Shown in pieces: positions 26,001 to 36,790 of a stretch of DNA of 64,000 nt. A program made the translations under genes and the position numbers. Position 1 is the first letter of the stretch, and every line of letters begins with the position of its first letter. The DNA comes from Zoroaster sp. YZ-2022 (lineage: Eukaryota; Echinodermata; Asteroidea; Forcipulatida; Zoroasteridae). The stretch spans positions 7,824,761-7,888,760 of the forward strand of contig CM055823.1 of the NCBI GenBank assembly GCA_029582265.1, read 5' to 3'. A model generated the notes under the pieces. That model had not been told where the DNA came from. It saw nothing but the letters and a program-made list of their open reading frames with translations, and did no database searches.

Positions 26001-26594
26001 TAGCGTAGAATGACAATACATATATAGGTCAATGTCTACGTGATGGTAAAACAATTAAGGGAAATGTTAAGTGCAACTTTTTTCAAGCAGCATTTGGCTA
26101 TACTAAAATGCATTTTTCCCATCTTGCATGTAAAATAAATTATGAATTTTTTGTTTTGGATGTGTGCCACCTTTTCGCCACCATGGAATGGCCGCAGGAT
26201 CACATTACCGTTGATACTCTTTTTCTACAATCAGATATTGGACAGCGTGAAAGATGAGATCACAGCTCTGAAGAAGGCCAACACCAGTGCAAGCAATCTA
26301 ATGGAGCACGTCTACAAGCACCACGCCCCACCCAAATTGCGCATAAAGTTCACTAGCAAGCACGTGGAGGAGCTCCGCAAGAACGAGCTCCGCAAACACG
26401 GGGACGATGGCGATACCGCCGAGATGCGGAAGGCCCGCAAGAAGCTCCTTCTAAAGGCTTGTCAGGACTTTCATCCGGACAAGTTTTCCGCCGACAAGAG
26501 CGAATCCGAGGAGGACAGCGAGAAACGGAAGGTACTGCATGAGGAGATCACAAAAATGATAACGAGCTACTACGAGCACATCAAACTAGGTTAA
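19831..26594 (+). CDS. Unnamed protein: basic N-terminus, TPR/MIT-like body, J-domain-like C-terminus
   Basis: Four exons join in perfect phase into 550 codons: 19831-20014, 21276-22135, 23958-24206 and 26235-26594 (TAA). Residues 18-60 are strongly basic with KRKR and PKRER runs, so a nuclear signal is likely. From about residue 70, AKLRQEGNDNY opens like a TPR or MIT helix and the next 350 residues are almost entirely amphipathic helix without low-complexity sequence. The last exon has ARKKLLLKACQDFHPDK and then KVLHEEITKMITSYYE, resembling helix II, the HPD loop (HPDK at 511-514) and helix III of a DnaJ domain. HPD normally stimulates Hsp70 ATPase, so a co-chaperone role is an inference. 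The region before HPDK is longer and more charged than in classical J-domains. The ATG is the first in the exon frame downstream of an acceptor at 19793-19794. I do not recognise a characterised orthologue. Confidence 0.85.
20159..20505 (+). mobile_element. tRNA-derived SINE, copy 2
   Basis: Intact A box (TGGCCGAGCGGTCTAG) and B box (GGTTCGAATCC at 20219-20229) of a Leu/Ser-like tRNA head, conserved body, LINE-like 3' end and ATT tail. Inserted in intron 1 of the TPR/J-like gene. Confidence 0.9.
20896..21111. mobile_element. MITE with TA flanks
   Basis: Ends CACACTAGAAATAATGG and TTAATTCTTAGTGTG are inverted, flanked by TA on both sides. GGGTGCA motifs recur inside. 216 bp, possibly Tc1/mariner-mobilised. 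In intron 1 of the TPR/J-like gene, ending 164 bp before exon 2. Confidence 0.55.
21276..22135 (+). CDS. TPR/J-like gene exon 2, helical body
   Basis: 860-bp exon after TTTTAG, residues 62-348. Open throughout, with codon composition clearly different from the AT-rich flanks. It contains the TPR/MIT-like opening (AKLRQEGNDNYRSA) and long amphipathic helices such as LLFKESVRLLEKENFKDSL. It ends LKWT-type helix then SLK before GTATAG, phase 0. Confidence 0.88.
22336..23524. mobile_element. hAT-like element with 8-bp target duplication
   Basis: CATCGGGC occurs at 22328-22335 and 23525-23532, directly outside inverted ends TAAGCCTGTGC / GCACAGGCTTA. Subterminal CGGTTACACG motifs are in both arms. 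1189 bp with no transposase ORF, hence non-autonomous. A nested GGAATATAAGCCGCGGCTTA repeat starts near 22594. Lies in intron 2 of the TPR/J-like gene. Confidence 0.82.
23755..23825 (-). mobile_element. tRNA-like SINE head
   Basis: Reverse complement reads GGTTAGATCAGTTGG (A-box-like) and GGGTTCGAGTCCGGC (B box). A different tRNA ancestor from the main SINE. Likely a SINE fragment, not a functional tRNA gene. Confidence 0.5.
23958..24206 (+). CDS. TPR/J-like gene exon 3
   Basis: 83 codons between GGCTTCAG and GTCAGA, phase 0 at both ends. Reads AAERDLEQEAAALSYLGFIH and then a TPR-like helix around HYYKRCLELVDAAKP, closing with a charged helix ERKRDEAEQQKIKNK. The junction with exon 2 is within a helix repeat. 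Confidence 0.85.
24357..25001 (+). pseudogene. 5'-truncated L2/CR1-like LINE, 3' end
   Basis: The open frame 24362-24841 (about 159 aa) is nearly the same as the C-terminus of the LINE at 14966-15500 (RLQHIQNTAARVV, HWLPVSQRIVFK, PRLWNHLPTKLKS). The 3' UTR ends CGCGCTACAAATC plus TTATTATTATTA. Inserted in intron 3 of the TPR/J-like gene. It is open because recent, not because it is a host exon. Confidence 0.88.
26235..26594 (+). CDS. TPR/J-like gene exon 4, HPDK segment
   Basis: Terminal exon after CTACAATCAG, 119 codons and TAA. The frame extends upstream to 26142, but that part is T-rich intron. GC content rises sharply against the flanks, typical of constrained coding sequence here. Holds HPDK at 26475-26486 within LLLKACQDFHPDKFSADK. 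Confidence 0.88.
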   Translation: MLDSVKDEITALKKANTSASNLMEHVYKHHAPPKLRIKFTSKHVEELRKNELRKHGDDGDTAEMRKARKKLLLKACQDFHPDKFSADKSESEEDSEKRKVLHEEITKMITSYYEHIKLG

Positions 26595-28650
26595 ACAAAT
26601 CGTGTAAGACCGCAATAATTGAAATCATTGTTTTACAGGCCAAGCTGATTGCGGATTTGTCTCTTACATGTTGGTCAAACCTATAAATACATCAATCATT
26701 TGTAAAAATGAAGAAATAATAGTAGGCCCTATAGATACCAACATGTGAAAGTTGCAGCTGATTTTGTGGTGGAAAATTCTAATGTGGAAAATGGATCACG
26801 GCTGTGAACCATATCACATTTGTAATACATTTAATGTTACCTCAAAACATATTACAGTCAGACAGTATAATTTCTTGGGAGGTTTGTTTTTTTGGAATTA
26901 CCATTAAATGCCTAAAGAAAAGCTTATAATACAAGGCCTTAAAAAGAAATGCTAGACCTGAATTTATTCATGTGAATTTTGTTTGTAAACTGTCACAGTG
27001 ATGTTGACATTGCTGTGGATGGTATAAGTATGCCCCCCCCCAAACCCCCCCCCCCCCAATATACCCCTTTTAAAAATCAGTTCAATAGTACCATTGGTAG
27101 TCTATGGCAATGAACGGTAATACCGTTTATTACCGAAGCCTTTCATAGTATTAATCAAAATACATTGAGTTTTTTTTTTTTTCTTGTTTTTTTTCTTTTT
27201 TGATGCACTGATAAATGCACACCATTTTATTTGTAAAACAATATTGTAAGTTTATTTATTTGCACACCATGTTTTTCAAAGAAAAACAGATATGGACGCC
27301 CCGTTATCAAATCCTGATATGTAAAATGATGCCTTACTTAACTTAAATTTGTGCGAATTTATGTAAGAAATCTACTGAAATCTATGCTACAGATATCGTT
27401 TGTATTCACGCATTATTCAATGAAAGACCCGTCTGGCTGTATGCATGACTACGCCTCAAACCATGAGAAGGGTACGGATTGTATTTACATTCATGAAGAA
27501 ATCAATACTTTTTACTTTTTAGTATTTGCTGGGAAGAGTCAGACAGGCCTGCCCCATCTACGCCATAGGGTACAGAAGGTAACAATGACTATTTATTTAA
27601 AAAACTTTGTCATTGTGGGTAATGGGGGATAGCCAGTACCACAAAGATCTGGAATACCGAATAGGGCATACAAAGTTTTAAAAACATGGTGTCTTCATGC
27701 TTCATGTAACTGTTAAGTATATTATAATATGCCTACAAAACAGGATATCCAGTTTACAAAAACAAATGCAGAAGGTGATATTGTTAACAATACGGGTTTC
27801 CCAATTGGGGCATATTGGTATTCTCATTGGGAGAATAGGTTTTTTGTACATGCAATCAGGATTCATTGTACATACATGTATCTCCCAATCTGGTAGTATA
27901 GTTGACATTGACACAGCGAGCATTACTAGCTAAAATACACCTTTTGGGGTGTGCTTGTATGGACCTGATTTTTGGAAGTGTTTGTGGGGCTTTGCAGATC
28001 AAATTACTGTTTTTCTCTTGCCAGGATTCCATTACACCAGAAGTAGCTATTACCTATATGAAGTGGGCATGATAGTCTTGTATTAACCTCTTCTCCAGAA
28101 ACAATGGAGGTGGGTTTTTGCTAATGTAATGGACGGAGTATTTTAGCGACTTACCCAAGTTCATTCTGGGAAATTAGCTGGCTTGCGCGCTCGAACAGTT
28201 GGATGTGTAAGGCCGCGTCCGAATTGACGGCTTTGGCTGCAGTTTATGGCTAGATCAGCGCGTCTGCCAGCGCCGTTGAAGCATTCGGCAGACGCGCTGA
28301 TCTAGCCACAGCCTCAGTCAAAGTCATCAATTTGGTTGCAGCCTAATGTTTTTTAAATGGGTCACTATACAAGTAGTGCATCTTATGCAACTGCTAATAG
28401 CATTATTGCATCACGTACAGACAATACTTGGGGGGTACCGACCATTTCAGAGATTTTCTTGCTACCAATCATTCTGCATCAAGCAGTTAGTTTTCTATGC
28501 AGCCCAGTGCATCTGCGAAACGCCAGCGTACCGCATGGGACGAGGACGTGCAACATGCAACATTACTGCAGTAATGGCTGTAAACTGTGGTAGAGATACA
28601 TGCAGGTGTAGCTGCTCATTGTAAAACTCTTGCTGCTGACCACATTTTCA
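26595..28650. other. 3' flank and intergenic stretch
   Basis: Holds a C-rich tract at 27032-27057 and a perfect 21-bp inverted repeat (28248-28268 and 28287-28307) inside a longer hairpin, probably a small MITE. No exon recognised. Confidence 0.45.
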
Positions 28651-28663
28651 ATATAAATTTATT

Positions 28664-28718
<55 letters not shown>

Positions 28719-28721
28719 TTT
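28651..28721. repeat. TTTA tetranucleotide microsatellite
   Basis: About 70 bp of uninterrupted TTTA/ATTT repeat. Confidence 0.9.
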
Positions 28722-28941
28722 GAGCATTTGCCATATAACACTTTATGTATCTTTTTGTAATTAGTTATATAATTATACCTTTGTCTTTGTGTTTATTATA
28801 TTTTTATATTTCTTAGAAGTAGTGCATGAAGCTTTTCTTGTAAACTATAGTATATCAATAACCATTGCATGTCCACATAGACAGAGTAAAGAATCTCAGG
28901 AAGACAACTCAGTAATCTATTCAATATTATCAGAAGTCTTT

Positions 28942-29830
28942 GACCTACATACACGATATGTGCCAGTGGTGTATAGATCAGACCTACATACACGATATGT
29001 GCCAGTGGTGTATAGACCTACATACACGATATGTGCCAGTGGTGTATAGACCTACATACACGATATGTGCCAGTGGTGTATAGATCAGACCTACATACAC
29101 GATATGTGCCAGTGGTGTATAGACCTACATACACGATATGTGCCAGTGGTGTATAGACCTACATACACGATATGTGCCAGTGGTGTATAGACCTACATAC
29201 ACGATATGTGCCAGTGGTGTATAGACCTACATACACGATATGTGCCAGTGGTGTATAGACCTACATACACGATATGTGCCAGTGGTGTATAGACCTACAT
29301 ACACGATATGTGCCAGTGGTGTATAGATCAGACCTACATACACGATATGTGCCAGTGGTGTATAGACCTACATACACGATATGTGCCAGTGGTGTATAGA
29401 CCTACATACACGATATGTGCCAGTGGTGTATAGATCAGACCCACATACACGATATGTGCCAGTGGTGTATAGACCTACATACACGATATGTGCCAGTGGT
29501 GTATAGATCAGACCCACATACACGATATGTGCCAGTGGTGTATAGACCTACATACACGATATGTGCCAGTGGTGTATAGATCAGACCCACATACACGATA
29601 TGTGCCAGTGGTGTATAGACCTACATACACGATATGTGCCAGTGGTGTATAGATCAGACCTACATACACGATATGTGCCAGTGGTGTATAGACCTACATA
29701 CACGATATGTGCCAGTGGTGTATAGATCAGACCTACATACACGATATGTGCCAGTGGTGTATAGACCTACATACACGATATGTGCCAGTGGTGTATAGAT
29801 CAGACCTACATACACGATATGTGGTGTATA
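28942..29830. repeat. 34/39-bp minisatellite with higher-order dimers
   Basis: About 25 head-to-tail copies of a 34-bp unit (GACCTACATACACGATATGT and so on), near identical. Some units carry a 5-bp GATCA insertion (39 bp). From about copy 14 the long and short forms alternate, giving a 73-bp dimer, several with a CCC for CCT variant. The last copy is truncated. Confidence 0.95.
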
Positions 29831-30184
29831 AACCTTTATCATGGTGCAGTCATTCGAATCAATGTAACCAAACCGAGGCTGGAATGGAAAATAGTCTGGT
29901 CTCTTTTTTTGTTATGTGAAATAGTACTATTATTGTCAATGGGTATACAGGGAAAATGACAGATGGCCGCAGTGTGATACTGATCGATGTGCAAGGTCTC
30001 AAAAGAAGAAGTGCATTCTGGTTGCAGGGTCATTGCATGAGGATTTATAGAGGGTCTCCTGTCTTTATCCTCGAGAATAAAGACAGGCTGCTGGCGTCCC
30101 ATTCAAGGGATTTCATTGGATACGTCACACTTCGAGGCTCGCGCGCTCGCTACCAACCAAGGTCAAACTTGAATCGGGGACAAC

Positions 30185-30283
30185 ATGGCGGCCGCACGGC
30201 CAGTATCTGGCGTAATTCACGAGCCTCAAAGTGTGACGGCTGATCTTCAGGCTAGAGAGGGTTTACTGCAATTGCGGCAATAA
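30185..30283 (+). other. Possible small first coding exon in CpG-rich segment
   Basis: ACATGGCGGCC is a good metazoan start context, and the frame runs MAAARPVSGVIHEPQSVTAD and on for 32 codons to TAA. The surroundings (30121-30240) are GC-rich with CpGs. However, 30122-30140 and 30216-30236 are inverted copies of each other, so the piece may belong to a small mobile element. No donor was identified. Confidence 0.2.
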
Positions 30284-32016
30284 ATTGTTTCATATGTGTA
30301 CGTTGACGTGTGGATTATCATGGAGTTGCCAGTCAATTAGATATGTGATAACTGGCTTTCCAGAAATCGTAAAATTCTTCAAAGTAAAAGGATTTTATTT
30401 CTAAAGACCTAAGTCAAATAAGCGAATCTCTGGTTGAGATACTTGCCGGGGAAAGCAAGTGGGGAATAGTTTCTAAATACTGGGTTGCAGATGATAATGA
30501 TACAACAGTCCGTTTGATCATGGAGGAAGGAACTCTTTGATAATCCAATATCATTACGGAAGGTTTAGATGTCTTTTTGAAGAGAAAATATTGAAAAATT
30601 ACTAAGATTTTTGTTTTAAATGGACCACCGTCCGATCGCCGATGATCCACATCAAATTGGAATTTGTCCAGTTTCCGACAGTTGACCATTTTTCTTGTCA
30701 TCTATAACATCTATAATTTCAACCACACTGTAAATATAGTGTTTCAAAAGGTTATTTAAACACCCTTTTTTAAGAGTTGTTCCTTTGCTTTCTGTTCTTG
30801 CACAAATTGAGAAACATCTTTAAAATGGATGCAGAAGCGCGTCCTCTTTCCCAATGTATTCAACATGAGACCAACTTCAAGTTAATAAAGATCCTATCAT
30901 TTGTCTTTCTTATAAATTATAATAATGTATAGGCCTAGTACTGGTGTACAGACTGCAGTGTGTGTAACTATAGGGTTGATCATGGAGGGATGGGTTGATT
31001 CGGCTGTGGTGCACTAGATTTCAAGAGCTCTTTAGGCACTATTTATAATTATTAAGAAATTACAATTCAAGCGTTGGGACACTGGGTTGGGGAACATGGC
31101 CTCGCCCTCCGAGCGACTCCGACGAGTCACACCCGTCACATGGAGAGGTCCCCATCCTGGAAAACTCTGGATCAGCCCCTGGTGTTATTAGTGTAGCCCT
31201 CTGGGTTTTATTCCCCTAAATTTTCAACAGCCTGTAAAAGAAAAGCCGTAATCCGACTCCCAAAGATGAGCCCTGGTGTGTTGGCCAGTGTGTGTACTCT
31301 TGGTGTCATTCATATAACGGATGACTAGTGTGTGCACACTGAAATAAAAAGTTTTCTGCCTTACTCATTGGAGTCTCATAATTGGACCATCCTTTTTACA
31401 GGTATGTGTAATTTCATAAATTTAATAGCCATTTAAGAAGGTATAAGTTGCTAATTTTCATTCTAGTTTACCCATAAGGTTCTTGGGATTTATATTTGTT
31501 GCATTTAATTTATTTGTTCCAACTTGGACCAGCTGTTTCATAGCATACACATTTGTGTAACATTGGCCTAACCTTCTTCAAGAGTGATGTTTTTAGCAAG
31601 ATTATCTCTTTTACCTGATGATATTTTGATTAACTGATTTGTGTTTCTTAAAGTTAAGGATTTACAGAAGTTATTTATGTTAAGATTTGTATTGGATCAC
31701 TTTTCCAACTATGTGTATTTTAAGTAGGAAAAGCCAGCATAGAGTTTATTTTAGAAGATTTAATTGATGCTATTGTCTATGTACACTTTCCATATGTATA
31801 GCTAGGCATGGGGCACTTATCAGACCTCATGGTCTGAAACAATGAGACCACTGTGTAGCACATTCCATAGCCAAGTTGCTGGTCATTAACACCAAGCCCT
31901 GGGGCTTGATTTTGGTAGTTGTAGTGGTTATGTCCTAATCAAACCAGAGATCTCTTTTTTTTTTTTAATCTTTACTTTTTATTTTTTAGAACTCTCCCGC
32001 AATAAAAGGTTTTGGC
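30284..32016. other. Intergenic stretch
   Basis: AT-rich, without exon-like ORFs or clear repeats. Confidence 0.4.
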
Positions 32017-32192
32017 AAATATTGAGTGTTGATGGTCATAGGCCTTATAATTATCTCAGTAAATATTGAGTGTCGATGGTCATGGGCCTTATAATTATCT
32101 CAGTAAATATTGAGTGTCGATGGTCATGGGCCTTATAATTATCTCAGTAAATATTGAGTGTCGATGGTCATGGGCCTTATAATTATCTCAGT
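32017..32192. repeat. 44-bp tandem repeat, four copies
   Basis: Unit begins AAATATTGAGTGTCGATGGT. The first copy differs by a few bases, the rest are identical. Confidence 0.92.
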
Positions 32193-33404
32193 AATCGGTG
32201 GGGTTATCTTTTTTTTAGAACTATATACTGAAATTGGGACAAATTTTCTTTTTGTTGAAAGGAAAGTGCCGAGCGAACATTTGTTATCTATAGTATTAAA
32301 TTCAGAATATGGTGGTTTTAGTATTTTTTCATTTCATGTTTTGAACTTTTGGTACTTTGCATTCTCAGTTTCCACTACCACTGCAGATAAGCTATAATTC
32401 TTGTTATATGTAGGTACAGTTTGGCCATTTTATAGTGGTGTGCAGACGTACGTTCTGTCATATATAGATACATGTTATTCAGTACATGGTATAGTACAGG
32501 AAAATCAATGGATTATATTACTCGTTATTAGTCACGAGTTGGCCATATGTGATATAATAAACAGACCCTTGCTTATTCAAAAAATAGAGAATCTGTTGCT
32601 TAATAATTAGACTTGTGCCAGTCAATACAATTGTGACAGACTTCATCAAATTCATCCATCCGGCCATTGAGATTCCTCGTTATCAAATTATTGTACTGCC
32701 TTGGTCAAGTATTTTTCAGAGATAAGACTTAGTGAGTTGATAATTATGGTTGAGACTGACTATGATATATTTTGTCAGATTGCCTTTTATCAGTTATCAA
32801 AGGTTTGTTCATCTCTGCACCTTACATCTCTGCAACTTCAGAGATTGAAATAATCCAAACCCAGTCGGTGCTGGGGTGAAAAGATCTGTTTGACTCGATA
32901 TGTCAATTTACACGGACACTGTTACAGCTATATTACACTATTACATAACATCTTTCTGTGGGTAAATGGCTTAAAAGTAATGAATTACTTTTGACAAAAA
33001 TACACACCTACATGTTTATTTGGCTATAGCTGTCACGATCAAAACCAAACTGATCATGACCCTTAACCAGGAGTATGTTTAGATGCGCTAATTTTACTGA
33101 CCACAAAATAGCTTATTTTGTTGTGTGCTTAACTGTACTCTTAAAACAATTATTATTCTTGGCTGCGGTTATTCTGCGGTTTAAGACAGATGCATTATAT
33201 CATGCATGTCATTGTAAAATAGACATGAAAAAAGAAAAAAAAAGAAGAAAAAAAACAGCTTTGCATAAAATAAACAATATTTTTGATACACTTTGTGTGA
33301 GTTTAACATGGCTAACATGACAACGTACTGTGTTAGCCATCTGCATCAATACAGTGATTGAACTCCACTGTTTTGACAGTTTCTTAACTTTTGGCCAAAT
33401 AGAT

Positions 33405-33602
33405 ATGTTTGCAGTTGTTCTATTCAAAGTCTCAAACGAGGTGGAAATTGTACCGAGCACGTGGTTAAAGACCGACAAGCTGGCATTTTGGCCGCCCTGG
33501 CGTTCTTCTACGGCGGTTGTTAGAGCCGTAAAAGATCAGCTGCAGCCAGATGAGTTGAACTGGAAGCAGTTCTGGGTACCAGTCGTAGTACAGTTTAATT
33601 AA
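33405..33602 (+). CDS. Short ORF resembling one small domain, unidentified gene or transposon remnant
   Basis: 65 codons starting MFAVVLFKVSNEVEIVPSTW and containing a FWPPWRSS turn and a basic/acidic VVRAVKDQLQPDELNW tail. Balanced composition without repeats suggests genuine coding origin. Short domains of this pattern (hydrophobic strand, acidic V-E-I-V-P, W-L, then W-P-P) occur at the start of uncharacterised, often transposon-linked invertebrate proteins; that comparison is from memory. A possible donor GTACC at 33576 would make it a first exon. No partner exon was found. Confidence 0.35.
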   Translation: MFAVVLFKVSNEVEIVPSTWLKTDKLAFWPPWRSSTAVVRAVKDQLQPDELNWKQFWVPVVVQFN

Positions 33603-34225
33603 TTTGTTTTGAGTGCAATGACAAGCCATTAATTATGCACTACGCTTACTTTCCTTGAAACAAGATTTACACCAATGAAATGGTACTTCTTCAGGATAAT
33701 TTTATTTAGCTAATATTCATTCTTTCTTGTCTTGTTACTTTGCCAACAAGGCAAGACAATTGTCAAGGATCTGACTTTTAAGAAAATTCAAGATGTCCAA
33801 TGCAAGACTAAGGTGTTAATTGTAAAAAAAAAAAAATTACTTGCATACATTTGTAAAAACCAACAAACCCGCTACATGTAAAAGTTGTATCTAATTATTT
33901 TGTTGCATCTTTGCCTGAAAATCACTGACTTGCTAATAATTCATGAATATAGGCTATGCAGATTTATAGCTCCATGGGATTATTTACTACTTGCCGTGGT
34001 GTGACTCTGCTGTAGCCCAGTCACAACGTCACGTCTGTTAGTTCTGGAACTACTGGAACTATCGGGCGGGGTCGAGAGCTCTTCCATGATGCATGCTCTC
34101 AAGCAGGGTAGACAAACTCATTACCACACTCATTGTATAATGTGCGAATAAGTTACAAGGTCGTCCACGTCACTGGGTTATACAGTGTAGCAGGCTGGTA
34201 CACTTCATGTTCATGACTTGTAGGT

Positions 34226-34937
34226 AAGACCAAAAAAAGTCTCTGGTTTCTGGTCATCGGTCGACCAAATTTCCCACACACACGAAGTATGGTGGCTAAG
34301 AGAGGCCTCACAAATCGGGCAAACGTTCATACTCCTATGTGAAAAAGTCATTTAAAGCACAGGACAGCAGAATTCCAATCGATCCAGCAATTTTGGCTGC
34401 AATTGGACATCGTTTCATAGCAAAATAAATAAATAAATAAATAAACTAAAAATAAAAATGCCGACGTACGGGTCTGAGGCGACGCGCGCAGAGACCAAAA
34501 ACCTTTCTTGGGGCCTAACGGACTTCTTTATTATGACCATTCCAAAGACCATAGAAATCCAAAGTTGTTAATAATGGTGCAATCTTGCCATGTACTGATA
34601 ATAAAGTTGATTTTTCAAATGTTATAAATAAGGCAAAAAAAAGTCTCCGGTTTCTGGTCTCTGCGCGGGTCTTTTGATAAGAAACAATTGCAGCCAAAAT
34701 TGCTGGAGCGATTGGAATTCTGCCGTGTGCTGTGCTTTAAACGACCTTTTCACCGGGGTATGAACGTTTGCCCGATTTGTAAGGCCTCTCTTAGCCACCA
34801 TACTTTGTATAATAATTATGGGAAATTTTGTACAATGTATCACGTATTTCCCTGTTGGCAAAAAAAAGGGCGTCACCGCACCGATTTTGAAGTTGACCGA
34901 TGACCAGAAACTGGAGACTTTTTGTTGTTGCCTAAAA
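34226..34937. mobile_element. Foldback element, GTCTCTGGTTTCTGGTC ends
   Basis: Left arm from about 34236 and right arm to 34925 are inverted copies (TATGGTGGCTAAGAGAGGCC, CAGCAATTTTGGCTGCAATT), with inner inverted CTCTGCGCG stems. Fragments recur at about 11340 and 35190. Confidence 0.65.
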
Positions 34938-35224
34938 CAGTTTATTTTGTCTATGTATAGTTTAACTTGTATTCATTGTATTGTATTTTACAAAATAAAA
35001 CATGATATTTTTATACAATGCATAATGTCCCTATAAACACAATTTATAAATGTTGCAGTGTGATTAATTAATTGCAAGTCAAATAATGACCCATATGGAC
35101 TGTTCAACAATTCTCTGGTCAATTAATTTGTGAAATATCACCTTTGAAAGTAATTTACAAAGAACGTTTTTTTTTTCCATTTGTGCGGCCTCTCTTATTA
35201 GACACCATACTTTGTGTGTATGGG

Positions 35225-35700
35225 AAATTTGGTCTGGTTCCGCATATGACATAAAACACAATAAAGGGGGCCACTTTGCATCCGTCACGTTAGCAGTTTT
35301 TCCAATGGTTGTTATTTATTTTTAAGTACCTGAAATCGACCAAAAAGTGTTTCAACATGTGAATGGACATGCAGGCTTATACTAGAACTAATTTGAGTTG
35401 ATTTGTTTAATTTTTAATTTTTTTATTTATTTTTTCACCCTCAAATTTCCATAAAAATTGGACGGAAAAAGTTACCTCACTTTTCCGTCCATTTGTTGAT
35501 AGAAATTTTAGGGTAATTAAAAAAAAATAGTAATAATCAACTCAAATTATCTTTAGGATAAGCATGCATGTCTATTCAAATGTTGAAAGTCTTTTTAAGT
35601 GGTTTCAGATATTTAAAAAAAAATTACAACAATTAGAAAAACTGCTAACGTGACGGTAGGAAAGTGGCCCCCTTTATTGTGTTTTATGTCATATACAAAA
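35225..35700. mobile_element. Palindromic element, about 475 bp
   Basis: GACATAAAACACAATAAAGG at 35249 is inverted at about 35668, with matching arms in between (CACGTTAGCAGTTTTTC; AATCAACTCAAATT). The centre is a stem of TTGGACGGAAAAAG at about 35458-35493. Confidence 0.7.
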
Positions 35701-35859
35701 ATTTGCTTCCTAATTTGCTTCCAAGGTTTCGATATTAAAGCGTTTAGGGCCTGTTCCCCAAAAAATTGTGCTTTTCAGAACGCGGGGCATCTAGTGTGGA
35801 GGGTGAAGTTCCTTTGGGAAATTGGAGAATAACTCGGTAATAAATGGACAATCCACTCT

Positions 35860-36085
35860 CTTAATGTAAAAGAGTGAAAAACCACTCTTTCAAAGAGCTA
35901 TATGGCGGACAAGTCTTTTTGGAGTGGATAAAGAGTAAAATTAGTAGTGTATAAAGAGTGAATTGGTAGCCTTTTACTGTATTTTTCAATCGAATCAGAG
36001 TGGGTTTCACTCCAAAAAGACTTCTCCGCCATATAGCTCTTTAAAAGAAGAGTGGTTTTCACCATTTTACATTAAGAGCACATTA
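35860..36085. mobile_element. Palindromic MITE, CCACTCT ends
   Basis: AAAGAGCTATATGGCGGA and GTCTTTTTGGAGTG are repeated inverted at about 36012-36046, with TTAATGTAAAA/TTTTACATTAA further out. Confidence 0.65.
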
Positions 36086-36239
36086 AACTGAGAATAAAAT
36101 AACAGGTGTATAGACATCAATCATTATTTTGTTTTTTAATGTTTTTTTAAATAAATATTTTGTATTCAGCACTGGTTGCTATGGGAGTTTATTTAGTGGG
36201 GGTTCACCCCTTTAGTCCTCCCAATCATGAGCTGTTTTC

Positions 36240-36525
36240 TTTTGACGCGGGTTACGCGCATACGGTTTTTGTGCAATATCCATAGAGGTCGTGACGTCAG
36301 TCGACGCAATGCACTGTGGATATAATGTAACGTTAACGGCCGGCCGTGGTATACGGTACGGTACATCTCATAATTTCAATGCAGACTAGACTAGACTAGA
36401 CGCGTGACGGCGGACGCCGCGAGTTGTAATTGTGCATGCTTTGCTGAAACTAGAAAGATTTCCGGTCAGTACGTAGCGTATTTTTCTGATAATATTAAAT
36501 CAGAAAGAATTTTAAATATTCTTCG
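36240..36525 (+). promoter_or_regulatory. Candidate promoter and 5' UTR exon of the SR-like gene
   Basis: An island of CpG-containing sequence in an AT-rich region, with a CRE-like TGACGTCAG at about 36293, ACGCGTGACGGCGGACGCCGCG near 36399 in broken form, and a good donor (TTCG then GTAAGTAAGG) at 36526. The SR-like coding exon 3.2 kb downstream needs a 5' non-coding exon, which this could supply. No TATA box is evident. Linkage to that gene is inference. Confidence 0.4.
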
Positions 36526-36654
36526 GTAAGTAAGGTTTTGTAGTTATCCAGGTACATTAAGTTTTCAAAATTTCTTTAAATATAAAAGCTTTAAAATACA
36601 AGACACGGGGTGATTTGTGATCGAACATCGAGGGTACTAAAAATAAGACAAGTC

Positions 36655-36790
36655 GACCCTTTCCTTGTGCCAACTCGACTATGTCATGACTGCCTTAAAA
36701 CCTAAACCCTTAAGACAAGTCGACCGTTGTGACAAGTCGACCGTTGTGACAAGTCGACTTACATGTAAGGTCGCCCCCAGGCCATGACCA
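36655..36790. repeat. GACAAGTCGACC short repeats
   Basis: Several copies of GACAAGTCGACC(GTTGT), two in tandem at about 36716-36750. Similar in style to the CAACTCGTAC clusters. Confidence 0.5.

Noticed and set aside
26142..26234. Earlier start for the last exon of the TPR/J-like gene
   Set aside because: Sequence is T-rich, precedes a good acceptor, and the upstream exons join in phase at 26235.
28942..29830. CRISPR-like array
   Set aside because: Units are contiguous with no unique spacers, and the context is eukaryotic.
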